Assembly: GCA_017555845.1 (NCBI GenBank)
Contig: JAFZFO010000013.1
Location: forward strand, 1 to 64,000
Direction of reading: 5' to 3'
From: Bacteroidaceae bacterium
Lineage (GTDB): Bacteria; Bacteroidota; Bacteroidia; Bacteroidales; Bacteroidaceae
DNA: 64,000 nt
A program made the translations under genes and the position numbers. Of this stretch, positions 16,556 through 24,829 are shown piece by piece. Numbering within the stretch: position 1 is the first letter of the stretch; the number at the start of each line of letters is the position of its first letter. The notes below the pieces were generated by a model, which saw only the letters and a list, made by a program, of their open reading frames with translations, ran no database searches and was not told the origin of the DNA.

Positions 16556-17293
16556 ATGAAAATTACAATTATACAGCAGGATATAGCCTGGAAGAACGTA
16601 CAGGCCAATATCGAAAACCTTGAAAAACTTGTTGCTAAGGCCGAGCGTGCCGATCTCTATCTTTTCCCCGAGATGTGCTCTACAGGCTTCTGTATGCAGC
16701 CACAAGGTGTTGCCGAGGAGGTTGACGGTGCAACAGTACAGATGATGAAACGTCTCGCAGTTGAATATGATGCAGCAATGGTGGTACCTGTGATGATGCA
16801 CGAGGATGGAAAATACTATAACAGAATGTATTTTATAACCCCTGATGGCGTTGACGGAAAGTATGACAAGAATAACCTCTTTGAGTATAGCGGCGAGGAC
16901 AAGGTTTTTACTCCCGGAACAGAATCTGTCATCTGGCAGTGGCGTGGCGTGCGTTTCAGGCCTGCAATCTGTTACGATCTACGTTTCCCGGCGTTCCTTT
17001 ACAATAGAGCGCAGTACGATGTACTGCTCATCTCGGCCAATTTCCCCGACAGCCGCCTCCTTGCATGGGATACACTCGTGCGTGCACGTGCCATAGAGAA
17101 TATATGCTATGTTGCTGCAAGCAACCGTGTGGGCGCTGATGAGTATGGTACATACAAAGGACGCAGCGTTATTCTCAGCCCATATGGACAGACTTTGGCT
17201 GAATGCAATGATAACGAGCAGGGCAGTGCAACAGTGGCGCTTGATGATGAGATGTTGCAGAAGATAAGAGTCATGCAACAATTCAACCGATAA
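16556..17293 (+). CDS. Carbon-nitrogen hydrolase, omega-amidase (Nit2/YafV) type
   Basis: This 245-aa cytosolic nitrilase-superfamily protein starts at the ATG at 16556 (MKITIIQQD). The longer frame to 16505 would include the promoter. The catalytic triad is visible: Glu near residue 39 in LYLFPEMCSTGF, Lys near residue 105 in GKYDKNNLF, and Cys near residue 139 in RPAICYDLRFP. The set of motifs and the length fit the omega-amidase branch. That branch hydrolyses 2-oxoglutaramate or 2-oxosuccinamate to the keto acid and ammonia, repairing by-products of glutamine transamination. A different small amide substrate cannot be excluded. It converges on the HSDR_N-type gene across a long hairpin. 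Confidence 0.82.
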   Translation: MKITIIQQDIAWKNVQANIENLEKLVAKAERADLYLFPEMCSTGFCMQPQGVAEEVDGATVQMMKRLAVEYDAAMVVPVMMHEDGKYYNRMYFITPDGVDGKYDKNNLFEYSGEDKVFTPGTESVIWQWRGVRFRPAICYDLRFPAFLYNRAQYDVLLISANFPDSRLLAWDTLVRARAIENICYVAASNRVGADEYGTYKGRSVILSPYGQTLAECNDNEQGSATVALDDEMLQKIRVMQQFNR

Positions 17294-17332
17294 ATCATAG
17301 AGGTGCTTTGAATCAAAGCACCTCTATGATTT
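17292..17332. terminator. Bidirectional terminator, long hairpin
   Basis: A 19-bp stem beginning AAATCATAGAGGTGCTTTG, with a 3-nt AAT loop and its exact complement. The end of the opposite-strand CDS lies within the stem. Confidence 0.8.
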
Positions 17333-17774
17333 TATTGTATTCCGGAATCTCCTGCAGGAATGTGAAAGTGTTGTTCACATAGTCCATTTTGCAGCAATAG
17401 TGCTGCAGACCGTTGCTCACAATAAGGTAATCTACCTTCAGGATGAGGTTGTAACGCGAAATCTGCGCAAAAACCTCTTTTGTAATCTTTACAGTCGGCG
17501 CCTTGTATTCAATGATTGCGCGTGGCCTTAATTCCTTGTCATATACCACGGTATCGCAACGACGGTTCATGCCATTGAGCGTAATGGCTATTTCATTGCC
17601 CATCAATGCTGCAGGGTAGCCCTTGTAATTGAGCATATAGTGTACAAAATGCTGGCGCACCCACTCCTCGGGGGTGAGCGCAACGTAACAACGGCGCAGA
17701 GTGTCGAAAATTTGTCTCTTGCCGTCGTTGATGGTTATTTTTGTATCGTATGCCGGTAGGTTAAGTGCGAGCAT
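17313..17774 (-). CDS. Type I restriction HsdR N-terminal-like nuclease-domain protein (stand-alone)
   Basis: This 153-aa protein runs from the ATG at 17774 (MLALNLPAYDTKI); the extended frame to 17822 begins at TTG and is less likely. It contains VALTPEEWVRQHFVHYML and a PD-(D/E)XK-like core with RRCDTVVYD followed by AIIEYKAP. The acidic residue plus the E-x-K pair could bind the catalytic metal. This is the HSDR_N_2 pattern found at the start of type I restriction R subunits. Here it stands alone, with no helicase, methylase or specificity gene nearby, so it is probably not a restriction enzyme. It is divergent from holA with a compact shared promoter region, hinting at a DNA-maintenance role, though this is inference. 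Confidence 0.75.
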   Translation of the reverse strand: MLALNLPAYDTKITINDGKRQIFDTLRRCYVALTPEEWVRQHFVHYMLNYKGYPAALMGNEIAITLNGMNRRCDTVVYDKELRPRAIIEYKAPTVKITKEVFAQISRYNLILKVDYLIVSNGLQHYCCKMDYVNNTFTFLQEIPEYNKIIEVL

Positions 17775-17833
17775 TTTATTATCTTTATATAAGATAGGAA
17801 GCGGCTCGGGATAAAAAAACAAATGACTTTATT

Positions 17834-17864
17834 TTTGTTCTTCGCTCGCCTTTCACTATCTTTG
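17834..17864 (+). promoter_or_regulatory. Consensus promoter of holA
   Basis: TTTG at 17834-17837, exactly 19 nt, TATCTTTG at 17857-17864. This is a full match to the Bacteroidetes consensus; the ATG follows at 17922. Confidence 0.65.
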
Positions 17865-17875
17865 TCCTTTGTGCG

Positions 17876-17883
17876 CAAAGATA
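17876..17883 (-). promoter_or_regulatory. Likely -7 element for the HSDR_N-type gene
   Basis: TATCTTTG on the minus strand, divergent from the holA promoter. No TTTG stands at the ideal distance. Confidence 0.35.
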
Positions 17884-17921
17884 GATTATTTTATCGGGAA
17901 TTTGCGTCAAAATAAACAATT

Positions 17922-18935
17922 ATGGCAAAATATACTTACGAATCAATAATGTCGGAACTCAAATCGGGCGTATACCATCCCGTCTATTACCTGATGGGCG
18001 AGGAGGGTTATTACACCGACAAGATAACCGACTACATAATAGAGAACTCCCTGACCGAGATTGAACGCGATTTCAATCTTACCGTCTTCTATGGTCTTGA
18101 GAGTGATATCGATACCATTGTCACATCTGCCAAGCGTTTCCCAATGATGGCTGAGCGCCAGGTTATTGTGGTGCGTGAGGCTCAGATGCTCAAGAATATC
18201 GATAATCTGCTGTTCTATCTGCAGAATCCCCAGCCTACAACTGTCCTTGTCTTTGCCCACAAGAATGGCTCCATCGACAAGCGCAAGAAGGTTGCTGCTG
18301 AATTGGAACGCAAGGGAGTAGTTCTCGACTCCAAGAAGATGAAGGATGAGCAGTTGCCATCGTTCATCAATGCATGTCTGCGCGAGAAAGGGCTCACCGC
18401 CGATAACAAATCGGTGCAGATGATGCGCGAGTCAATTGGTGTCGATCTTGCCCGCATTGCAGGCGAGATAGACAAGTTGGCTATAGCCATGCCGCAAGGT
18501 ACAACAACCATTACTCCTGAACTTGTCGAGGAACACATCGGCATCAGCAAGGAGTACAACAATTTCGAGTTGCAGAACGCTCTTGTGAACAAGGACATCT
18601 ACAAGGCAAACAAGATTATCAATTATTTTGCACAAAACCCCAAGAAGAATCCCATACAGATGACATTGGCGTTGCTGTTCAGCTTCTTCTCCAATGTGAT
18701 GATGAGCTATTATGCTCCCGACAAGAGCGAGCGTGGTGTGGCCGAGTTCTTGGGTCTGCGCAGCACATGGGGTGTCGGCGACTATATCAAGGCCATGCGC
18801 AACTACAAGGCAGTGCACGTGATGGAGATTCTGCATCTCATTCGCCTTGCCGATGCACAGTCCAAAGGTGCCGAAGGCCCACAGATGCCCGATGGCGAAA
18901 TCATGCGCGAATTGCTGTACAAGATTCTGCACTGA
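17922..18935 (+). CDS. holA: DNA polymerase III subunit delta
   Basis: This 337-aa protein is the delta subunit of the clamp loader. With delta-prime and tau/gamma it opens the beta sliding clamp for loading on primed DNA. Family marks are the N-terminal HPVYYLMGEEGYYTDKITDYI, the KRFPMMAERQVIVVREAQML stretch of the AAA-like domain I, the long linker around KMKDEQLPSFINACLREKG, and the C-terminal collar domain (LRSTWGVGDYIKAMRNY). Like other delta subunits it lacks a working Walker A site. Length is normal. The next gene follows at 20 nt and is probably co-transcribed. A consensus promoter precedes it. Confidence 0.93.
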   Translation: MAKYTYESIMSELKSGVYHPVYYLMGEEGYYTDKITDYIIENSLTEIERDFNLTVFYGLESDIDTIVTSAKRFPMMAERQVIVVREAQMLKNIDNLLFYLQNPQPTTVLVFAHKNGSIDKRKKVAAELERKGVVLDSKKMKDEQLPSFINACLREKGLTADNKSVQMMRESIGVDLARIAGEIDKLAIAMPQGTTTITPELVEEHIGISKEYNNFELQNALVNKDIYKANKIINYFAQNPKKNPIQMTLALLFSFFSNVMMSYYAPDKSERGVAEFLGLRSTWGVGDYIKAMRNYKAVHVMEILHLIRLADAQSKGAEGPQMPDGEIMRELLYKILH

Positions 18936-18955
18936 AAAGAAAAAAATACGAAACA

Positions 18956-19744
18956 ATGATAAATGTAAATTTGAATGGCTCGGATATCACATTCGAGCAA
19001 GATGGAAAATTGTCGTTCAATGAAGAGGCACACCGCTATTCATTGAATGGAGTGGAGTTCCGCTCAGTGAGCAATGTGGTAGGAATGTTCTTTAAAGAAT
19101 TCGATGCAATGGGCATCAGTCTCAAGAAGTGTTTTGGCAACGAGTTGGAGGCTGCCAAACTGCGCGAGGTTTGGGAGAGCAAGGGTGCTATAGCCAGCCA
19201 GGCCGGTACATTCCTGCACAAGCAGATTGAGGATTACCTCAACGGCAAGCAGACCCCTGATTTGCTCTGCGATGTCAGCTATAATGGTAATTATGTAAAG
19301 TGCAACGAGACTGTTGACATTTCGCGCGAGTGGAGCTATTTCAAGTCTTTTGAGAGGAATACGGTCTTTCATCCATTCCGCACCGAGTGGAGAATCTTTG
19401 ATGCCGATGCACGCATTGCCGGAACCCTTGACTTCGTGTGCTGTTGCCCCGATGGAACATATGAGATATATGACTGGAAACGCAGTAACAAGATTGATCC
19501 CACTGAAATCAACCGTTGGGCAAGCGGTATGAACGGCCTTGAGCACCTCACTGACACTTCATACGTACACTATTGTCTGCAGCAGAACCTTTACCGTTAT
19601 ATGCTCGAAAAGAACTACGGCATAAAGGTCAGCCGTATGAATCTCGTCGTGTTGCATCCCGAACTTCCAATGTACAGGGTAGTGCCTGTTCCTCCAATGG
19701 AGAAGGAATTGAAGATTATTCTAAACAAAATAAAGTTCAACTGA
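18956..19744 (+). CDS. PD-(D/E)XK nuclease-superfamily protein
   Basis: This 262-aa protein starts at the ATG at 18956. A longer frame back to 18767 overlaps holA and is a shadow. The core shows GTFLHKQIEDYLNGK, then GTLDFVCCCPDGTYEIYDWKRSNKI. The layout H ... D ... x-D-W-K is the RecB/Cas4-like variant of the PD-(D/E)XK metal-dependent nuclease fold, with Lys in the DWK motif as the catalytic residue. The helix YVHYCLQQNLYRYMLEKNYG with its conserved Q and Y is typical of the RecB-family C-terminal motif. It follows holA at 20 nt, so a role in DNA repair or processing is plausible; the substrate is unknown. The terminator stem includes its stop codon. Confidence 0.72.
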   Translation: MINVNLNGSDITFEQDGKLSFNEEAHRYSLNGVEFRSVSNVVGMFFKEFDAMGISLKKCFGNELEAAKLREVWESKGAIASQAGTFLHKQIEDYLNGKQTPDLLCDVSYNGNYVKCNETVDISREWSYFKSFERNTVFHPFRTEWRIFDADARIAGTLDFVCCCPDGTYEIYDWKRSNKIDPTEINRWASGMNGLEHLTDTSYVHYCLQQNLYRYMLEKNYGIKVSRMNLVVLHPELPMYRVVPVPPMEKELKIILNKIKFN

Positions 19745-19765
19745 TACCAGTTGAACTTTATTTTT
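19731..19765. terminator. Bidirectional terminator overlapping a stop codon
   Basis: Perfect 13-bp stem TAAAGTTCAACTG / CAGTTGAACTTTA with an ATAC loop and a T run. The TGA stop at 19742-19744 is inside the hairpin. Confidence 0.85.
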
Positions 19766-19789
19766 GTTTTATAGTCAATCCTTGTTGAA

Positions 19790-21838
19790 TTACTGCATCA
19801 ACTCAATGCTTCGCTTCACAAAGTTGTTCAAGGCCTCGCCTGTGAGCATGTTGTTCTGCAACAGAGTGATGTCGATGAGCTGCTTCACGGTGTTGTCACC
19901 GGTAGCATACTCGGCAAGGATAGCCTCCTTGTTGCTCTTTGTAGCGGTAATCTCTTTCTCAATCTCAAAGAGCTCGTCCTTTTCGCTCTGTGGTATATCC
20001 TCGCTCTTCTTACCGGTGCGTGCATCGTAGAGTGCCTTGCGACGGCTCTCGAGCGACTCGCTCTGTGCGTTCAGCGGCTGCAACTTCTCGGCGCATGCGC
20101 TCTGGGCGTTATCGAGTACTCGCTTGATGAGTGGGTGCTCCTCGTTGAGCAGTACGGTGTACATATCAGGCATGTCGCCATAGAATGACATACCGCCCTG
20201 AATAGCCGCCATGTCCTTCATGCGGCGCATGTACTCGGCCTGTGTAATCATCACCGGCGCGGCTGTCTCGCCCATAGCCTGTGTCATCACGTGGAACTCT
20301 TTCTTCTCCATCTTTGGCAACTGGCTCTCGAACACACCTGTCAACACCTCGCGCTGTGTAGTGCTTATTACGCTTTCCTTCTTCTCCTCCTTTACAATGA
20401 GGTTATCAATGATGTCGCTGTCAACACGTGTGAAACGTGTCTTTTCAAACTTTTGCTCGAGCAGGCTGATGAGCGCCACATCCAGCTGGCCATCCATCAA
20501 CAGCACGTTGTAACCCTTGTTCTTGGCATTGTCGATGAAACTGTACTCCTTCTCTTTGTCGTTAGAGTAGAGATAGATTACATTGCCTTCCTTGTCGGTC
20601 TGCTCGGCGCTTACGAGGTTCTTATACTCCTCATAGGTGTACTTGTTGCAGTCGGTATCCTGCAAAAGAGAGAACTTGTTTGCCTTGTCATAGAAGTCCT
20701 CCTCGGTGAGCATGCCATAGTGGATGAATATCTTCAGGTCGTTCCACTTCTCCTCGAACTCCTTGCGGTCGTTCTTGAAGATCTGTGCCAGACGGTCCGA
20801 TACCTTCTTTGAGATATATGTAGAGATCTTCTTCACGTTAGAGTCACTCTGCAGGTATGAGCGTGACACGTTGAGCGGAATATCCGGTGAGTCAATCACA
20901 CCATGCATCAATGTAAGGAAGTCGGGTACAATGCCCTGTACCTCATCGGTCACATAAACCTGGTTGCAGAACAAAAGAATCTTGTTCTTCTGCAGTTCGA
21001 GGTTGCTCTTTACCTTGGGGAAGTAGAGTACACCTGTAAGGTGGAATGGGAAGTCTACGTTCAGGTGAATCCAGAAGAGTGGCTCATCGCTCATTGGGTA
21101 GAGCTTGCGGTAGAACTCCTTGTAATCCTCATCCTTCAATTCGCTTGGCTTGCGTGTCCACAGCGGGGTGGTGTCATTGATGATGTTGTCCTCCTCGGTC
21201 TCAACCTGCTTGCCATCTTTCCACTCCTTCTTCTTGCCGAAAGCAATCTCAACGGGCAAGAAACGGCAATACTTGTTCAGGATTCCGCTTATGCGGCTCT
21301 CGCTCAGGAACTCCTTGCTGTCATCATCAATGTACATGATGATGTCTGTTCCGCGCTCTGCTTTCTCTGTCTCCTCAAGGGTGTATTCAGGGCTACCGTC
21401 GCAGCTCCATTTTACAGCCTGTGCGCCATCGCGGTATGACTTTGTGACAATCTCAACCTTCTTCGATACCATGAATGCCGAGTAGAAGCCAAGACCAAAG
21501 TGGCCGATGATGCTGTTTGCTGTGTCCTTGTATTTCTCAAGGAAGTCTGTAGCACCCGAAAGGGCAATCTGGTTGATGTACTTCTCAATCTCCTCGGCTG
21601 TGAGACCGATACCGTTGTCGCTAACGGTAATGGTGTCAGTGCCAAGTGTTACCTTTACACGTGGTGTGCCAAGCTCGCCCTTGAACTCGCCCTTCTCGTA
21701 AAGTGTTTTCAACTTCTGTGTGGCATCAATTGCGTTCGATACAATCTCACGGAGAAAAATCTCGTGGTCGCTGTACAAGAATTTCTTGATTACGGGGAAA
21801 ATGTTTTCGGTTGTTACCCCAATGTTTCCTTTCTGCAT
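19790..21838 (-). CDS. htpG: Molecular chaperone HtpG (Hsp90)
   Basis: This 682-aa bacterial Hsp90 is an ATP-driven homodimeric cytosolic chaperone for late folding and stress. The GHKL ATPase domain carries FLREIVSNAIDA (Glu and Asn for ATP and Mg), DNGIGLT and GHFGLGFYSAFMV. The middle domain has PLWTRKPSELKDEDYKEFYR and the conserved catalytic-loop arginine in NVSRSYLQSD. The C-terminal dimerisation domain ends at residue 682 without a MEEVD tail, as expected for bacteria. The family normally runs about 620-680 aa, so this is full length. It lies downstream of clpC on the same strand, separated by a terminator, giving two neighbouring stress genes. Confidence 0.96.
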   Translation of the reverse strand: MQKGNIGVTTENIFPVIKKFLYSDHEIFLREIVSNAIDATQKLKTLYEKGEFKGELGTPRVKVTLGTDTITVSDNGIGLTAEEIEKYINQIALSGATDFLEKYKDTANSIIGHFGLGFYSAFMVSKKVEIVTKSYRDGAQAVKWSCDGSPEYTLEETEKAERGTDIIMYIDDDSKEFLSESRISGILNKYCRFLPVEIAFGKKKEWKDGKQVETEEDNIINDTTPLWTRKPSELKDEDYKEFYRKLYPMSDEPLFWIHLNVDFPFHLTGVLYFPKVKSNLELQKNKILLFCNQVYVTDEVQGIVPDFLTLMHGVIDSPDIPLNVSRSYLQSDSNVKKISTYISKKVSDRLAQIFKNDRKEFEEKWNDLKIFIHYGMLTEEDFYDKANKFSLLQDTDCNKYTYEEYKNLVSAEQTDKEGNVIYLYSNDKEKEYSFIDNAKNKGYNVLLMDGQLDVALISLLEQKFEKTRFTRVDSDIIDNLIVKEEKKESVISTTQREVLTGVFESQLPKMEKKEFHVMTQAMGETAAPVMITQAEYMRRMKDMAAIQGGMSFYGDMPDMYTVLLNEEHPLIKRVLDNAQSACAEKLQPLNAQSESLESRRKALYDARTGKKSEDIPQSEKDELFEIEKEITATKSNKEAILAEYATGDNTVKQLIDITLLQNNMLTGEALNNFVKRSIELMQ

Positions 21839-21952
21839 ATCATTAAGTTTTTTAGTATTTACATTTCTGATGCAAGCGCATCCACCTTATATAAAACAAA
21901 AAAAATGCCAGTTGTTTCTTTTCTGCCATTTTGGCAGAAAAAGAAATCGATT

Positions 21953-21983
21953 AAAAAAGGATGGCAAATTTTGCCATCCTTTA
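21953..21983 (-). terminator. Terminator of clpC
   Basis: Near-perfect hairpin around AAAGGATGGCAAA / TTTGCCATCCTTT. On the minus strand it is followed by six T, directly after the clpC stop at 21990. A second small hairpin, TTTCTGCCA / TGGCAGAAA, lies at about 21919-21940. Confidence 0.85.
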
Positions 21984-21989
21984 ATGTTG

Positions 21990-24509
21990 TTATCGTTTTA
22001 CTTCAAACTTCAGCTTTTGCTCACCTGCTGTGACAACGATTGTGTCGCCCTGTTGCAGTGCGCCGTCGAGCAACAGCTCCGAAATCTCATCCTCAACATA
22101 GTTCTGCAATGCACGTTTCAATGGGCGTGCGCCATACTGTATGTCGTAACCCTTGTCGGCAAGGAAACTCTTTGCCTCGGCTGTCATCTCAATGCTGTAA
22201 CCCAGTTCGGTAACGCGCTTTATGATTTGCGCAAGTTCAAGGTCTACAATGTCAATGATAGCCTCTTTGCCAAGCTGGTCGAAGTTGATGATCTCGTCTA
22301 TGCGGTTGATGAACTCTGGCGCAAAACGCTTGTTCAAAGCCTTCTGTATCACGGCACGTGAGTACTCCTTGTCGCCGGCGCGTTCATCCTTTGCAAAGCC
22401 AATGCCGCTGCCAAAGTCTTTCAACTCGCGTGTTCCCACGTTCGATGTCATGATGAGTACCGTGTTGCGGAAATCTACTGTACGGCCATAGCTGTCGGTC
22501 AGGCGGCCTTCATCCATTACCTGCAGCAACAGGTTGAATACATCGGTGTGTGCCTTTTCAATCTCATCGAGCAGGACAATGGAGTAGGGACGGCGACGTA
22601 CACGCTCTGTGAGTTGTCCACCCTCCTCATAACCAACATATCCCGGAGGTGCTCCCACAAGACGCGAAACGGTAAACTTCTCCATATACTCGCTCATGTC
22701 TATGCGTATGAGCGCATCTGCACTGCCGAACATGAACTTTGCCAGTTCCTTTGCAAGCAGTGTCTTACCTACGCCTGTGGGGCCCAGGAACATGAATGTG
22801 CCAATTGGCTTGTTCGGGCTCTGCAGTCCCACACGGCTACGCTGTATTGCCTTGGTAAGTTTCTCAATGGCATTTTCCTGAGCAATGACCTTGCCTGTGA
22901 GTTCGGTACGCATTCCTTTGAGGCGTGTCCACTCATCCTGCTGCATACGTTGCATAGGCACTCCCGAGATCATTGATACCACTCCTGCTATATCCTCGTC
23001 AGTAACTGTCTGACGGCTGTTTGTCAGGCTCTTTTCCCACTCGGCCTTCATCTGCGCAAGCTGGTGCTGCATCTCCTTTTCGCGATCGCGTAAGTTGGCG
23101 GCGTTCTCAAAGTCCTGGTTCTTTACCGCAGCATTCTTCTCCTTGTTTATTGTGTCAATGAGCTTCTCCTGCTCCTCAATCTCCTTTGGAACAACAATGT
23201 TGGTAATGTGCATCCTTGCTCCCGCCTCGTCCATTGCGTCAATGGCCTTGTCGGGGAAGCAACGGTCGGTTATGTAACGGTCTGTCAATTTGACACACGC
23301 AAGCAGTGCCTCGTCGGTGTATGTGACATTGTGGTGGTTCTCGTAACGCTCCTTGATGTTCTTCAATATTGTGTATGTGTCCTCAACCGATGTGGGTTCG
23401 ACCAATACCTTCTGGAAACGGCGCTCAAGCGCGCCATCCTTCTCAATTGTCTTGCGGTACTCGTCAATGGTTGTGGCGCCGATGCACTGTATCTGTCCGC
23501 GTGCAAGCGATGGCTTCAGAATGTTGGCGGCATCCATAGAGCCCGGGGTAGAGCCCGCACCAATGATTGTGTGTATCTCATCAATGAATATGATGATGTT
23601 GGGGTTGTTCTCAAGCTCGTTGATGATGGCCTTGAGACGCTCCTCGAACTGTCCGCGGTACTTTGTACCTGCAACCACGGCTGTCATGTCAAGCGCTACA
23701 ATGCGCTTGTCGAAGAGCATGCGCGATGTCTTTCGCTCCACAATACGCTGTGCAAGACCCTCAACGATGGCCGACTTTCCTACACCCGGTTCACCAATGA
23801 GAATTGGGTTGTTCTTCTTGCGGCGGCTCAGAATCTGCGATATGCGCTCAATCTCCTTCTCGCGTCCAACCACAGGGTCCAGCTTGCCTTCGGCCGCAGC
23901 CTTTGTCATGTCAACGCCAAAGCTGTCGAGCACCGGAGTGTCGTTCGAAGGCTTTGCCTGCTGTTTCTGGTATGTCTGCTGTGTGTTGTTGCTGCTGTTG
24001 TTGGGCAATGTCTCCTCGTCATCATCCTGGTCGGTAAAGCCAAAACCATTGCTTATGTTGCCACCATTGGTGTCCGGCATCTTTGACTTGATGATGTCGG
24101 TCACTTTCTGATATGTCACATTGCTTGCGTCAAGGATGTCATACGCCACATTGTTGCGTTCACGCAGTATGCCCAGCAATAGGTGCTCGCTGTCGGCGTG
24201 CACCTTTCTCGAACGCGCCTCAAGCGTGGCAAAGCGCAGAATTCGTGCAGTGCTCATGCTCATCTCCACATCGTCGCTGAATGGCAGTTCCGATGTCACG
24301 GCATCGCTCACACGCTCCTCAATGCGCTGCTTGATCTCCATAACATCCACTTCCATGCCGCACAGAATCTCTACTGCACTGCACTTCTCTTTACGTATGA
24401 TGCCCAGGAGCAGATGCTCCGGGTTTATGGTCTTGCTGCGCAGGCGGGTTGCCTCCTCCTTGCTCAACGATAGTATTTCAGTTATTTTCTGCGAAAATTC
24501 ATTTCTCAT
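21990..24509 (-). CDS. clpC: ATP-dependent Clp protease ATPase subunit ClpC
   Basis: This 839-aa protein starts at the ATG at 24509, with a good ribosome-binding stretch (GGAGGA) just upstream. The TTG-initiated extension to 24524 is less likely. Two Clp N repeats lie within residues 1-150. The first AAA+ module has Walker A GEPGVGKSA near residue 240. A UVR domain (AAVKNQDFENAANLRDREKE) lies near residue 450. The second AAA+ module has GPTGVGKT near residue 560 and DEIEKAH as Walker B. The UVR motif marks it as ClpC rather than ClpA or ClpB. It unfolds substrates and feeds them to ClpP, which is not in the window. Length is normal. Confidence 0.94.
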   Translation of the reverse strand: MRNEFSQKITEILSLSKEEATRLRSKTINPEHLLLGIIRKEKCSAVEILCGMEVDVMEIKQRIEERVSDAVTSELPFSDDVEMSMSTARILRFATLEARSRKVHADSEHLLLGILRERNNVAYDILDASNVTYQKVTDIIKSKMPDTNGGNISNGFGFTDQDDDEETLPNNSSNNTQQTYQKQQAKPSNDTPVLDSFGVDMTKAAAEGKLDPVVGREKEIERISQILSRRKKNNPILIGEPGVGKSAIVEGLAQRIVERKTSRMLFDKRIVALDMTAVVAGTKYRGQFEERLKAIINELENNPNIIIFIDEIHTIIGAGSTPGSMDAANILKPSLARGQIQCIGATTIDEYRKTIEKDGALERRFQKVLVEPTSVEDTYTILKNIKERYENHHNVTYTDEALLACVKLTDRYITDRCFPDKAIDAMDEAGARMHITNIVVPKEIEEQEKLIDTINKEKNAAVKNQDFENAANLRDREKEMQHQLAQMKAEWEKSLTNSRQTVTDEDIAGVVSMISGVPMQRMQQDEWTRLKGMRTELTGKVIAQENAIEKLTKAIQRSRVGLQSPNKPIGTFMFLGPTGVGKTLLAKELAKFMFGSADALIRIDMSEYMEKFTVSRLVGAPPGYVGYEEGGQLTERVRRRPYSIVLLDEIEKAHTDVFNLLLQVMDEGRLTDSYGRTVDFRNTVLIMTSNVGTRELKDFGSGIGFAKDERAGDKEYSRAVIQKALNKRFAPEFINRIDEIINFDQLGKEAIIDIVDLELAQIIKRVTELGYSIEMTAEAKSFLADKGYDIQYGARPLKRALQNYVEDEISELLLDGALQQGDTIVVTAGEQKLKFEVKR

Positions 24510-24567
24510 TTCTTCTTCCTCCAATTACTCTCTTTTGAATATTCGTATCCGGTTGTTTTTCAGGATG

Positions 24568-24575
24568 CGAAGATA
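24568..24575 (-). promoter_or_regulatory. Likely -7 element for clpC
   Basis: TATCTTCG on the minus strand (TAnnTTTG with one change), 58 nt upstream of the ATG. Confidence 0.4.
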
Positions 24576-24754
24576 ATTGATAAAAAGCAACTATTTCCAT
24601 CTTTTTACATAAAGTATCTTACAAAAACCGTGCCAAACTATTAAAAAAACGAAATAAAATATCAAATGGAGAACAAAATGTTGCATAAAGAGCATCTGCC
24701 CGTGTTTATTTTATGATTTCTCGCGAATAATGAGAAAATAATCCTCTTTTTTTG

Positions 24755-24762
24755 TATTTTTG
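24755..24762 (+). promoter_or_regulatory. Likely -7 element for aspS
   Basis: TATTTTTG matches TAnnTTTG and lies 68 nt upstream of the aspS ATG. The 24510-24829 gap otherwise holds only AT-rich promoter DNA for the two divergent genes. Confidence 0.4.
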
Positions 24763-24829
24763 CATCTTGTAAGCGCAGCTGCGTGCAGGGCGCGACAATG
24801 AAGTGTAATAAATTAAAAAATATAAAATA

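Noticed and set aside
17775..17822. Longer N-terminus for the HSDR_N-type protein.
   Set aside because: It would begin at TTG; the ATG at 17774 gives the motif-bearing protein a normal start.
18767..18955. 5' extension of the PD-(D/E)XK gene into holA.
   Set aside because: The extension is the shadow of holA; the ATG at 18956 follows the holA stop and gives a sensible N-terminus.
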